From contig NZ_CP072827.1 of assembly GCF_017916255.1 (NCBI RefSeq), positions 1,302,001 to 1,366,000 of the forward strand: a stretch of DNA of 64,000 bases, given 5' to 3'. Shown here one piece after another: positions 29,431-38,405 of the stretch. The notes beneath the pieces were generated by a model. It saw nothing but the letters and a program-made list of their open reading frames with translations. It made no database searches and was not told where the DNA came from. The DNA is from Streptomyces mobaraensis NBRC 13819 = DSM 40847 (GTDB lineage: Bacteria; Actinomycetota; Actinomycetes; Streptomycetales; Streptomycetaceae). Position 1 is the stretch's first letter, and each line of letters starts with the position of its first letter. The translations under genes and the position numbers were made by a program.

Positions 29431-30765
29431 TCAGTCCCGGGCGAGGCCCAATCGGGCGCGCAGGCCGGTGCGTTCGTCCGTGGCCACGGAGGCCGCTCCG
29501 GCGGTGACCGTCTCGTAGACGGCGAGGATGTCGGCGCCGACGGTCGACCAGTCGAAGCGCCGGACGTGCCGGCTGCCCCGCTCGCTCAGCTCCGCCCGGC
29601 GGGCGGGGTCGGCGAGGAGGCGGACGGCCGCCGCGGCCAGCGCGTCGGCGTCCTCGTTGGCGAACAGCTCCCCGGCGGCGCCCCGGTCGAGGACCTGGGC
29701 GAAGGCGTCCAGGTCGCTGGCGAGGACGGGAGCGCCGGCCGACATCGCCTCGACGAGGATGATGCCGAAGGACTCGCCGCCGGTGTTGGGTGCCACGTAC
29801 AGGTCGACGCTGCGGAGCAGCCGGGCCTTGTCCTCGTCACTGATCATGCCGAGGAACTCGACGGCGTCCCGCGCCTCGGGGGGCAGGGCGGCGACGGCCT
29901 CCTCCTCGTCGCCGCGCCCGGCCACCAGCAGCCGCGTGCCGGGGCGCTCGGCGAGGATCTTCGGCAGGGCGCGCATCAGGACGGGCAGGCCCTTGCGGGG
30001 CTCGTCGATCCGGCCGATGAAGCCGATCGTCGCCGGGCGGCCGGAACCGGTCATACCGGGCCGGGCGCCGGCCGGCTGCGAGGCACCGGGCTCCGGAGAA
30101 GCGGGCTCGGGGGAAACGGGCTCGGCGTCGGCGGGCACCTCCGCGTCGGGAGCCGGGGACGCGTCACCGGCACCCGCGCCCGTCCCGGTGACGGTGCCGG
30201 TACCCATGCCCGTCCACTCCGGGCGCGGCTCGGCGCGGGCGAAGAAGCCGACGTCGACGCCGTTGGGGATGACGACCGCGTCCCCGCCCAGGTGCTCGAC
30301 CAGGGTCCTGCGGGCGTACTCGCTCACGGCGATGCGCGCGCTGATCTTCTCCAGGGCGGGCTGGAGGATCGGATAGGCGGCGATCATCGCCCGGGAACGG
30401 GGGTTGGAGGTGTGGAAGGTGGCGACGATGGGCCCCTGGGCGGCCCAGCAGGCCAGCAGTCCCAGCGAGGGGGAGGTGGGTTCGTGGATGTGGATGACGT
30501 CGAAGTCACCGTCGTGGAGCCAGCGGCGCACCCGGGCGGCGGAGAGGAAGCCGAAGTTGAGGCGGGCCACCGAGCCGTTGTAGGGGACGGGTACGGCTCG
30601 GCCGGCGGAGACCACGAACGGCGGCAGCGGCGTCCCGTCGTCGGCCGGAGCCAGGACGGAGACCTCGTGCCCCCGGCGGATGAGGTGCTCGGCGAGGTCG
30701 CGGATGTGGAACTGGACGCCACCGGGCACGTCCCACGAGTAGGGGCAGACGATCCCGATCCTCAC
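29431..30765 (-). CDS. pimA: Phosphatidylinositol alpha-mannosyltransferase PimA with a low-complexity insertion
   Basis: GT4 enzyme adding the first mannose to phosphatidylinositol on the cytoplasmic membrane face. 444 residues from ATG 30765, about 60 longer than mycobacterial PimA. Seen: CPYSWDVPGGVQFHIRDLAEHL (donor/acceptor N-domain), VIHIHEPTSPS, ATFHTSNPRS, VVIPNGVDV, then an insert of about 57 residues (186-242) rich in Gly, Thr, Pro, Ala and Glu, then IGFIGRIDEPRKGL, VFLG-like VEFLGMISDEDKARLL, and the GT4 donor motif PNTGGESFGIILVEAMSAG. Start overlaps patA stop by four bases (ATGA). Confidence 0.93.
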   Translation of the reverse strand: MRIGIVCPYSWDVPGGVQFHIRDLAEHLIRRGHEVSVLAPADDGTPLPPFVVSAGRAVPVPYNGSVARLNFGFLSAARVRRWLHDGDFDVIHIHEPTSPSLGLLACWAAQGPIVATFHTSNPRSRAMIAAYPILQPALEKISARIAVSEYARRTLVEHLGGDAVVIPNGVDVGFFARAEPRPEWTGMGTGTVTGTGAGAGDASPAPDAEVPADAEPVSPEPASPEPGASQPAGARPGMTGSGRPATIGFIGRIDEPRKGLPVLMRALPKILAERPGTRLLVAGRGDEEEAVAALPPEARDAVEFLGMISDEDKARLLRSVDLYVAPNTGGESFGIILVEAMSAGAPVLASDLDAFAQVLDRGAAGELFANEDADALAAAAVRLLADPARRAELSERGSRHVRRFDWSTVGADILAVYETVTAGAASVATDERTGLRARLGLARD

Positions 30766-32075
30766 GGCGCCTCCGTCCCGGGGCCGACGTCGGAACGGGA
30801 GCCGGGGCCGGAGTCCGTCCCGGGGCCGGAGTCCGCTCCGGGGCCGGAGTCCGCTCCGGGGCCGGAGTCCGCTCCGGGGCCGGAGTCCGCTCCGGGGCCG
30901 GTGGACGGACCACCGCCAGAGCGCGGGCCACCGTCGGAGCGCGGGCCACCGTCAGAGGACGAGCCACCGTCGGAGCGCGGATCGCCGTCAGAGAGCGAGC
31001 CGGCGTCGGAGCGCGTGCCGGCGTCCACGCCCGCCCCGGCGTCAGCCCCCACCCCGCCGTCAGCACGCGAACCGGCCTCCGTAGGCGAGCCGACCTCCGG
31101 GCCCGCGCCGCCGTCGGTGCCCGCCGCACCGCCGGGGCGCGGATCGCCTCCGGCGCGCGGGTCACCGCCGGGCCGCAGGTCGCCCCCCGTCGGGGCCAAG
31201 TCGGCCAGCCAGAGGCGCTGGAGCATGTGCCAGTCCTGCGGGTGCTCGGCGATGCCGGAGGCGAACGCGTCGGCCAGGGCCTGGGTCATGACGGCGGCCT
31301 TCTCCGGCCGGGTGCCGGTCTCCGGGACCTCGACGGGCGGGTGTACCCGCCCCTGGAGCACCGGGGAGCGGTCGTACCAGAGGGTGACCGGCAGCAGGAC
31401 GGCACCGGTCTGGACGGCCAGCCGGGCCGGGCCGCCGGGCATCTTGGCGGCCTCGCCGAAGAAGGAGACCTCTATGCCGTGGGCGGACAGGTCCCGGTCG
31501 GCGACCAGGCAGACCAGCCCGCCGGCCCGCAGCCGGCGGGAGAGGACGCCGAAGGCGGTGCCCCCGGCGTGCGGGAGGACCTCCATGCCCAGGCCCTCGC
31601 GGTAGGCCACAAAGCGGTCGTACAGCGACTCCGGCTTCAGCCGCTCGGCGACGGTGGTGAAGGGGACGCCCAGCCGGGTGGTGACCCAGGCGCCGGCCAG
31701 GTCGTAGTTGCCCATGTGGGGCAGGGCCAGGATCACCCCGCGCCCGTCGGCCAGCGCCTTCTCCAGGTGGTGCAGGCCCTCGGGCGCGAAGCCGGCGCGG
31801 ATCCGCTCGCGGCTCCAGGCCGGCAGCCGGAAGGATTCCATCCAGTAGCGCATGTAGGAGCGCATGCCCTCCCGGGACAGCCGGGCGAGGCGGGCGGGCG
31901 AGGCGTCGGGGACGACCCGGGCGAGGTTGGCCTCCAGCCGGAGCACCCCCTTGCCCCGCCGCCGCCAGGCGGCATCGGCGATGCCGCGGCCCAGCCGCGT
32001 CGCCACCGGTTCCGGGAGCCGCTTGACGGCCCCCCACCCCAGCCCGTACAGGGCGTCCGTCAGCTGGTCCTTCAC
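30762..32075 (-). CDS. patA: Phosphatidylinositol mannoside acyltransferase with disordered tail
   Basis: Acylates the mannose of PIM; member of the LPLAT/HtrB superfamily. 437 residues from GTG 32075. Catalytic part to about residue 292: MRSYMRYWMESFRLP, ALPHMGNYDLAGAWVTT with the H-(x4)-D motif as HMGNYD, VAERLKPESLYDRF, VADRDLSAHGIEVSFFG, and DWHMLQRLWLADL at its end. The last 145 residues are Gly/Ser/Asp/Pro-rich and encoded partly by 18-bp tandem repeats, not found in characterised homologues. Overlaps pgsA (GTGA) and pimA (ATGA). Confidence 0.92.
   Translation of the reverse strand: MKDQLTDALYGLGWGAVKRLPEPVATRLGRGIADAAWRRRGKGVLRLEANLARVVPDASPARLARLSREGMRSYMRYWMESFRLPAWSRERIRAGFAPEGLHHLEKALADGRGVILALPHMGNYDLAGAWVTTRLGVPFTTVAERLKPESLYDRFVAYREGLGMEVLPHAGGTAFGVLSRRLRAGGLVCLVADRDLSAHGIEVSFFGEAAKMPGGPARLAVQTGAVLLPVTLWYDRSPVLQGRVHPPVEVPETGTRPEKAAVMTQALADAFASGIAEHPQDWHMLQRLWLADLAPTGGDLRPGGDPRAGGDPRPGGAAGTDGGAGPEVGSPTEAGSRADGGVGADAGAGVDAGTRSDAGSLSDGDPRSDGGSSSDGGPRSDGGPRSGGGPSTGPGADSGPGADSGPGADSGPGADSGPGTDSGPGSRSDVGPGTEAP
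30802..30900 (-). repeat. 18-bp minisatellite in the 3' end of patA
   Basis: Five consecutive copies of CCGGGGCCGGAGTCCGCT or a one-base variant, plus a half copy, read on the plus strand. They encode repeated GADSGP in the PatA tail. The period is a multiple of three, so copy-number change keeps the frame. Confidence 0.92.
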
Positions 32076-32737
32076 CCGGTCTCTCCCCCTCCCACCGGCA
32101 GCGCGGCGTCCGCCTCGGCCGCCTCGCGGCGGACGGTCACCACGCGCTGGATCAGTGTCACGAGACTGCCCGCGGCCACGATCCACAACGCGATCGGCAG
32201 CAGCACCTGGATGCCCGGGACGCCGAACTTGTGCAGCCCCGAGAGCCCGCACGCCACCAGCGAGATGACCAGCCGCTCCGCACGTTCGACCAGACCGTTG
32301 ACCTTCACCGGGAGGCCGATGCTCTCCCCGCGCGCCTTGGTGTACGACACCACCTGGCCGCTGGCGAGGCAGAAGATCGACACCGCGCACAGCAGGATGT
32401 CGTGCCCCTCGTAGCTCGCGTACCACAGGGCGAGGCCGCCGAAGATGGCCGCGTCGGCCACCCGGTCCAGCGTGGAGTCGAGGAACGCCCCCCACCGGCT
32501 GGAGCGGCCGAGCTGCCGCGCCATGTTCCCGTCGACCAGGTCGGAGAAGACGAACAGGGTGATGGTGACCGTGCCCCAGAAGAACTCGCCCATGGGGTAG
32601 AAGACCAGCGCGCCCGCCACCACACCACCGGTACCGATGAGGGTCACCGCGTCGGGACTGACGCCGAGGCGGATGAGCAGGGCGGCGAACGGCGTGAGAA
32701 CACGCGTGAAGAACGCACGCGCGTACTTGTTCAGCAT
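32072..32737 (-). CDS. pgsA: Phosphatidylinositol phosphate synthase (CDP-alcohol phosphatidyltransferase)
   Basis: Makes phosphatidylinositol phosphate from CDP-diacylglycerol and inositol phosphate, the substrate chain for PIMs. 221 residues from ATG 32737. CDP-alcohol signature D-G-x2-A-R-x8-G-x3-D-x3-D is visible as DLVDGNMARQLGRSS followed by WGAFLDSTLDRVAD. About six membrane helices. First gene of the pgsA-patA-pimA operon; the divergent EF-G paralogue starts 348 bases away. Confidence 0.94.
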   Translation of the reverse strand: MLNKYARAFFTRVLTPFAALLIRLGVSPDAVTLIGTGGVVAGALVFYPMGEFFWGTVTITLFVFSDLVDGNMARQLGRSSRWGAFLDSTLDRVADAAIFGGLALWYASYEGHDILLCAVSIFCLASGQVVSYTKARGESIGLPVKVNGLVERAERLVISLVACGLSGLHKFGVPGIQVLLPIALWIVAAGSLVTLIQRVVTVRREAAEADAALPVGGGETG

Positions 32738-33085
32738 GGCCTTCCCGGAGGGTCGTGTGCGGGCCGCGTGGCCGAAGGGCCACCGGCTGGCCCATCGTAG
32801 CCAGGCCGCGGGTGCCCGCCGCGCCCGCGTCGGACACCTCGGCCATGGCACGGATCACTCCGCCGCCGCCCACACCCCGCCCCGGCCGCTCCCGGCCCCC
32901 GCCGCCGCCCCCGCCGCCCACCGCGACCGGGGCGCGCCACCCGAATGGCCGCGCTCTCCCGGGGAGCGCCGGCGGCCGCGCGCGCCGGGGCGGGCGGTCG
33001 CGCCACCGTGTGCGACGTATGGACGCAGCGTGACCACGGTGGAAAGCTCGAAGGATCGCAAGGTGTCAACCGGAAGGCGAGGCAC
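32738..33085. other. Divergent promoter region of pgsA and the EF-G paralogue
   Basis: 348 bases with no supported gene. A strongly C-rich tract (CCGCCGCCGCCC-type) occupies about 32860-32930. Promoters for both directions must lie here, but no clear -10/-35 pair could be recognised. Confidence 0.5.
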
Positions 33086-35299
33086 ATGGGCGAGAAGACG
33101 AACCACACCGGTCACCCCGGGGCCGCCGGCAGAGCAGCGGCGGCCGACCGGCCCGGCGATCTGCGCAACGTGGTGCTGGTCGGCCACAGCGGTTCCGGCA
33201 AGACGACCCTCGTGGAGGCATTGGCCCTGGCCACCGGCGCGGTCACCCGCGCGGGCCGGGTCGAGGACGGCGCCGCCCTCTCCGACTACGACGAGATCGA
33301 GCACCGCCAGCAGCGCTCGGTGCAGCTGTCGGTGGTCCCGGTGGAGTGGTCGGGCATCAGGATCAACCTGCTGGACACCCCCGGCTACGCCGACTTCGTC
33401 GGGGAGCTGCGGGCCGGGCTGCGGGCAGCCGACGCCGCGCTCTTCGTGGTGTCGGCGGCGGAGGGCGGCGAGGGCGTCTCCGGCGCCACCCGCGCCCTGT
33501 GGGAGGAGTGCGCGGCCGTGGGCATGCCGCGCGCGATCGTGGTGACGCATCTGGAGGCGGCGCGGGCGGACTTCGACGCCATGACGGAGACCTGCCGCGC
33601 CGCCTTCGGCGGCGACTCCCCCGAGAGCGTGCTGCCGCTCTACCTCCCGGTGCACGGCCCCGAGGGCCCCGACGGGCACCGGCCCGTCACCGGCCTGACC
33701 GGCCTGCTGTCCCGCCGCGTCTTCGACTACGCGGCCGGGGAGCGCACCGAGGCCGAGCCCGGCCCGGACCTGCTGCCGGTGCTCGAGGAGGCCCGCAACC
33801 GGCTCATCGAGGGGATCATCGCGGAGAGCGAGGACGAGACCCTCATGGACCGCTATCTCGGCGGCGAGGACATCGACGTCAAGACCCTGATCGAGGATCT
33901 GGAACGGGCGGTGGCGCGCGGCTCCTTCCACCCCGTGCTGCCCGCCGCTCCCGCCGTGGACGGCGCCCGCCAGGGGCTGGGCACGGTGGAGCTGCTGGAG
34001 CTGGTCACCGGCGGCTTCCCCACCCCGGCCGAGCGGGAGATCCCGGCGGTCACCGGGCTCGACGGCACCCCGCTGCCCGCGCTGACCTGCGACCCGGCCG
34101 GTCCGCTCGCGGCCGAGGTGATCAGGACCGCCTCCGACCCCTATGTCGGCCGGATCTCGCTCGTCCGCGTCTTCTCGGGCACCCTGCGCCCCGACGAGAG
34201 CGTGCACGTCTCCGGCCACGGCCTCGCCGACCGGGGGCACGAGGACCACGAGGCGGACGAACGCGTCGGCGCCCTCTCGTCCCCGTTCGGCAAGCAGCAG
34301 CGCCCGCTCCCCCAGGCCGTCGCCGGCGACATCGCCTGCGTCGCCAAGCTGGCCCGGGCCGAGACCGGTGACACCCTCTCCTCCCCCGCCCGGCCGCTGC
34401 GCATGGAACCCTGGCTGATGCCCGACCCGCTGCTCCCGGTGGCCATCCAGGCGCACAGCAAGGCGGACGAGGACAAGCTGTCCCAGGGCCTGTCCCGGCT
34501 GGTCGCCGAGGACCCCACGATGCGGCTGGAGCACAACCGGCACACCCACCAGGTCGTCCTCTGGTGCCTCGGCGAGGCGCACCGGGACGTGGCCCTGGAG
34601 CGGCTGCGTTCCCGGTACGGCGTCCAGGTCGACGTGGTGCCGCACCGGGTGGAGCTGCGGGAGACGTTCGGCGGGAAGGCGGCCGGGCGCGGCCGGCACG
34701 TCAAGCAGTCGGGCGGGCACGGCCAGTTCGCGATCTGCGAGATCGAGGTGGAGCCGCTGCCGGGCGGTTCCGGCATCGAGTTCGTGGACAAGGTGGTCGG
34801 CGGCGCGGTGCCGCGCCAGTTCATCCCCTCCGTGGAGAAGGGGGTGCGGGCGCAGGCGGCGAAGGGCGTCGTGGCCGGCTGCCCGCTGGTGGACGTCCGG
34901 GTCACCCTCCTCGACGGCAAGGCGCACTCGGTGGACTCGTCCGACGCGGCGTTCCAGACCGCCGGCGCCCTCGCCCTCCGCGAGGCCGCCGCCACGGCCC
35001 GGGTGCATCTGCTGGAGCCGGTCGCCGAGGTACGGGTGCTGGTCGCCGACGAGTTCGTGGGCCCGGTCATGAGCGACCTGTCCGGGCGGCGCGGCCGGGT
35101 GGTGGGCACCGAGCAGTCGCCGGGCGGCCGGACGCTGATCCGCGCGGAGGTGCCCGAGCTGGAGATCGGCCGGTACGCGGTGGACCTGCGTTCGCTGTCG
35201 CACGGGACGGGGCGGTTCAGCCGCTCGTACGCCCGGCACGAGCCGATGCCGCCGCAGATCGCCGACCGCGTACGCGAACAACAGCAGAACGGCGCATAG
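33086..35299 (+). CDS. Elongation factor G-like GTPase (EF-G2/FusA2 type)
   Basis: 737 residues from ATG 33086 (GGAAGGCGAGG upstream). Has the five-domain EF-G layout: GTPase domain with G1 GHSGSGKTTL (about 33-42), G3 DTPGYADF, then beta domain II (VGRISLVRVFSGTLRPDESV), domain III, domain IV (FGGKAAGRGRHVKQSGGHGQFA) and V (VRVLVADEFVGPVMSDLSGRRGRV). The guanine-specificity position normally NKxD reads THLE here. It is a paralogue, not the canonical fusA, which lies in the str operon in these bacteria. Mycobacterial FusA2 is of the same kind; role unsettled. Confidence 0.9.
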   Translation: MGEKTNHTGHPGAAGRAAAADRPGDLRNVVLVGHSGSGKTTLVEALALATGAVTRAGRVEDGAALSDYDEIEHRQQRSVQLSVVPVEWSGIRINLLDTPGYADFVGELRAGLRAADAALFVVSAAEGGEGVSGATRALWEECAAVGMPRAIVVTHLEAARADFDAMTETCRAAFGGDSPESVLPLYLPVHGPEGPDGHRPVTGLTGLLSRRVFDYAAGERTEAEPGPDLLPVLEEARNRLIEGIIAESEDETLMDRYLGGEDIDVKTLIEDLERAVARGSFHPVLPAAPAVDGARQGLGTVELLELVTGGFPTPAEREIPAVTGLDGTPLPALTCDPAGPLAAEVIRTASDPYVGRISLVRVFSGTLRPDESVHVSGHGLADRGHEDHEADERVGALSSPFGKQQRPLPQAVAGDIACVAKLARAETGDTLSSPARPLRMEPWLMPDPLLPVAIQAHSKADEDKLSQGLSRLVAEDPTMRLEHNRHTHQVVLWCLGEAHRDVALERLRSRYGVQVDVVPHRVELRETFGGKAAGRGRHVKQSGGHGQFAICEIEVEPLPGGSGIEFVDKVVGGAVPRQFIPSVEKGVRAQAAKGVVAGCPLVDVRVTLLDGKAHSVDSSDAAFQTAGALALREAAATARVHLLEPVAEVRVLVADEFVGPVMSDLSGRRGRVVGTEQSPGGRTLIRAEVPELEIGRYAVDLRSLSHGTGRFSRSYARHEPMPPQIADRVREQQQNGA

Positions 35300-35305
35300 T
35301 TCACA

Positions 35306-35343
35306 AGCCGCCCACTCCAACTCGTTCCGGAGCGGGCGGCTTT
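35306..35343 (+). terminator. Terminator of the EF-G-like gene
   Basis: AGCCGCCCACTCC pairs with GGAGCGGGCGGCT with one mismatch across a 12-base loop, followed by TTT. Seven bases after the stop codon. Confidence 0.85.
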
Positions 35344-35482
35344 CCCATGTGCTGCGACAGGTGACGGTCCGCACCGTTACGCTGGGCACGCGGCCCTCCG
35401 GCGTCCACCGCACCCGCGACGGGCGCGGACGGACAACCGGTCCGGGCCGTCGCAGCAGCGGCGTGCGCCTTGGGGGGCATCA

Positions 35483-37132
35483 GTGACAGACGGGTTCGAC
35501 TTCAGCCCGGGCGCCCAAGTCCCCATCTCGGGCGGGGCGGGGCAGACCGCGGCGACGCAGGCGCTCGCCTCCGCCGCCTACCGCGACGGCCCGATGGAGG
35601 AGCTCCTCAAGGCCAACTCCGACTGGGCCACGTCCTCCGTCAAGCCGCCCCGCATCTCCCTCTTCGAGCCCAACCTCGGCGAGGCGTTCGCCCGCGCCGT
35701 GCAGCAGCGGATGCTCGGCGGCGGCCGGAAGCCCCTCATCCAGTCCTTCGGCATGGAACCGCAGGTCATCGTCGAACACTGCCTCGCGGCCAGCCGCATC
35801 CGCAGACAGCGCGACGCCCGGCTGACCGTCCTCATGGTGGTCTTCGGCGTGCTCTTCCTGCCCGGCGTCCTCATCTGGCTCGGCGTCTTCCAGCTCCGCC
35901 GCACCCTCGCCGGCGCGCAGAACAAGCGCGCCGGTGTCCTCGGCACCGCGCTCCTGCTGGTCCTCGCCGTCCTCGGCGCCGTCCTCATGGTCAAGCTGCC
36001 TTTCGACGGCTTCCTCGGCGTCTACCTCCGCGCCATGATGGTAGCCCCCATCATCGGCTGGGCCTGGGCCAAGACCATCTGCGAACGCACCGCCAAGGAC
36101 CTCCGCGGCCGCTGGACCGGCCTGCTGGACGGCGGCGGCATCGGCGCCAAGATCCCCGAGGCCGTCCCGAAGAACCCCGGCGAGAGCGCCGCCGAACAGC
36201 TCCGACAGAACCTGGAGCGCCTCTCCGCCGAGCAGAAGAGCAACGTCGTCTTCTACGCCGGACCCAAGGGCATACTCGGCATGGGTACCCGCTGGGGCAG
36301 CTGGCAGCTCGCCGAGGAACTGACCCCCGCCGACCCCGACAAGGAGATCAGCCCCTTCCGCAGCTGGGACATCATGCGCGCCGTCCACGACCAGCTGCGC
36401 CTGCTCGAACGCACCCCCATCAACACCGGCGGCCTCACCCCGCCCTTCGTCGAGCACTGGGTGGTCTGCCCCATCGGCGAGGGCGCCGGCGCCGTCTCCC
36501 GGCCCGCCGACGCGGACGCCTCCTTCCAGATAAGGGGCGCCGCGCTCCAGAAGATCTGCAACGAGCAGCACTTCGGCAGCGGCGACCGCCACTACCTCGG
36601 CGTCCAGTTCGTCCTCTGGGACGGCCAGTTGGTCATCACCCTGCTCATCAACGTGACGGTCCTGCACAAGACGCTGCGCATCGAGGTCACCGGTCACGCC
36701 CTCGGCCCGATCCACCCCGTCTTCAACGGGAAGCCGAAGAACCGCACCAAGACCTTCCGCAAGGGCGTCAAGTTCTGGGAGACCTGGGAGCGCCGGCTCC
36801 CCGTCGTCGAAGCCCGCGAGGTGGTGCGGCTGGCCGCCCGCGCCCCCCTCACCTGGTACCCGCCGCTGCTGGAGTACTGGGGCGGCAAGCTCGTCCTCCC
36901 CGAGCCCTTCGGCCTGCGGCACGCCTGGGCCGACAAGCCCTGGCGCCACCGCTTCATGGCCGACGACGCCCTGCGGGCCGCCACCCCCGTGCTCCGCGTG
37001 GTGCACGAGACCGCCGTGCGCTTCCTCGCCGAACACGGGGTGAACACCGAGCGCTTCAGCAGCCGCGCGGGCAACCTCAGCGGCGCCGTCCAGGACCTGT
37101 CACCCCGTCAGGCCGACGTCTACAACGCGTAG
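35483..37132 (+). CDS. Conserved two-helix membrane protein, function unknown
   Basis: 549 residues from GTG 35483 with GGGGGG eight bases upstream. A cytoplasmic N-terminal part (1-110), two or three hydrophobic segments (LTVLMVVFGVLFLPGVLIWLG, VLGTALLLVLAVLGAVLMV, and weaker MMVAPIIGWAWA), then a 350-residue soluble part with no motif I recognise: SWDIMRAVHDQLRLLERTPI, FVEHWVVCPIGEG, HYLGVQFVLWDGQLVITLLINVTVLH. Codon use is ordinary for the genome. Present in streptomycetes between the EF-G paralogue and the HIT gene; the role is not known to me. Confidence 0.8.
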   Translation: MTDGFDFSPGAQVPISGGAGQTAATQALASAAYRDGPMEELLKANSDWATSSVKPPRISLFEPNLGEAFARAVQQRMLGGGRKPLIQSFGMEPQVIVEHCLAASRIRRQRDARLTVLMVVFGVLFLPGVLIWLGVFQLRRTLAGAQNKRAGVLGTALLLVLAVLGAVLMVKLPFDGFLGVYLRAMMVAPIIGWAWAKTICERTAKDLRGRWTGLLDGGGIGAKIPEAVPKNPGESAAEQLRQNLERLSAEQKSNVVFYAGPKGILGMGTRWGSWQLAEELTPADPDKEISPFRSWDIMRAVHDQLRLLERTPINTGGLTPPFVEHWVVCPIGEGAGAVSRPADADASFQIRGAALQKICNEQHFGSGDRHYLGVQFVLWDGQLVITLLINVTVLHKTLRIEVTGHALGPIHPVFNGKPKNRTKTFRKGVKFWETWERRLPVVEAREVVRLAARAPLTWYPPLLEYWGGKLVLPEPFGLRHAWADKPWRHRFMADDALRAATPVLRVVHETAVRFLAEHGVNTERFSSRAGNLSGAVQDLSPRQADVYNA

Positions 37133-37148
37133 TCCGACGCGGCGGGGC

Positions 37149-38405
37149 TCACCGGAAGATCCCGGTGTGCCCCAGCGAGTACCGCCCGGGCTGCGGGTAG
37201 ACGGCGAGCCCGTGCGGCCCCGCGCCCACCGGGATGCGCGCAATCTGGTGCCCGTCCGTGGTGTCGATCGCGTACACCTCGCTGTTGTAACGCCCGGACA
37301 GCCAGAGCACCTTGCCGTCCGCCGACACCCCGCCCATGTCCGGGCTGCCGCCGTCGGGCAGCTCCCACTTGTGCACCAGCTTGCGGCTCTTCAGGTCGAG
37401 CACCGAGATCGAGCCCTCGCCCCGGTTCGAGATGTACATCGACTTCGAGTCCCGGCTGACGTAGAGGCCGTGCGCCCCCTTCCCGGTGGGCATCAGCCAC
37501 GGCTCGGTGAACTTGTCCCCGTCCAGCACCCACAGCCCGTCGGCCATCATGTCGGCGATGTACCAGGTCCGCCCGTCGGAGGCGATCTTCACGTCCTGCG
37601 GCATCGCCCCGTCGAACGGCAGCTTCTGCTGCCCGATGACCTTCATCTTCTCCGTGTCGACCTTCAGCAGCTCACCCGAGAACTCACAGGAGACGATGAA
37701 GTACCGCCCGTCCGGCGAGAAGTCCGCGTGGTTGACACCCAGGCAGCTCACCGGGACCGTCTTCTTCCGCTTCATGGTGTGCGCGTCCCGGAACACCAGC
37801 TCCCGGTCCATCGACGCCATCACCACCGCGTACTTGCCGTCCGGCGTGAAGTAGAGGTTGTACGGATCGTGCACCGGCACGGTCTTGCCCGCCCGGCCCG
37901 TCGCCGGGTCGATCGGCGTCAGCGTGTGCCCCCGGTCGTTGTTGACCCACAGCGTCTTCAGGTCCCACGACGGCACCACGTGCTGCGGCTGCGACCCCAC
38001 CGGAATCGTCTCGATCACCTTGTACGTCTTGGGGTCGATGACGCTGACCGTGTCCGACTCCGTGTTCGGCACGTACACCCGGGACGGGAAGTCCTTCACC
38101 ACCGGGGACAGCGCGTTCGGCCGGTCCGCCGCATACACGTCGTGCGGGTCCAGCAGCGGCGGCATCCCCGGCAGCCCCTGCGGCACCCCCCGCGCCGCGC
38201 CCTGCCGCTGCTGCTCGTGGTGCGGACGGCGCCCGGCGGCCTCGTCGCTGCTGCCGCCGCCGCAGCCGGCCGCCGCCAGCAGCACCCCGCCGGCGGCGAA
38301 CACCGCGATCCTGCGGAGCCCGCGCGGCAGCCGGCGCGGACGGGGACGGTCGCCGGGGCGGAGAAGAGGACGGAGACGGGGACGGACGTGCGAGAACTGG
38401 ATCAT
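37149..38405 (-). CDS. Exported YVTN-type beta-propeller protein (probable lipoprotein)
   Basis: 418 residues from ATG 38405. Long basic n-region, hydrophobic RIAVFAAGGVLLAAAGC with the lipobox Cys at residue 48. After it come seven or so propeller blades with the typical pattern SRVYVPNTESDTVSVIDPKT, LKTLWVNNDRGHTLTPIDP, GKYAVVMASMDRELVFRD, GRYFIVSCEFSGELLKVD, SKSMYISNRGEGSISVLDL, GKVLWLSGRYNSEVYAID, and HGLAVYPQPGRYSLGHTGIFR at the end. YVTN propellers are found in nitrite-reductase-like, lactonase-like and surface proteins; no catalytic set is evident. The start overlaps the stop of the upstream deacetylase (TGATG), so the pair is co-translated. Confidence 0.85.
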   Translation of the reverse strand: MIQFSHVRPRLRPLLRPGDRPRPRRLPRGLRRIAVFAAGGVLLAAAGCGGGSSDEAAGRRPHHEQQRQGAARGVPQGLPGMPPLLDPHDVYAADRPNALSPVVKDFPSRVYVPNTESDTVSVIDPKTYKVIETIPVGSQPQHVVPSWDLKTLWVNNDRGHTLTPIDPATGRAGKTVPVHDPYNLYFTPDGKYAVVMASMDRELVFRDAHTMKRKKTVPVSCLGVNHADFSPDGRYFIVSCEFSGELLKVDTEKMKVIGQQKLPFDGAMPQDVKIASDGRTWYIADMMADGLWVLDGDKFTEPWLMPTGKGAHGLYVSRDSKSMYISNRGEGSISVLDLKSRKLVHKWELPDGGSPDMGGVSADGKVLWLSGRYNSEVYAIDTTDGHQIARIPVGAGPHGLAVYPQPGRYSLGHTGIFR

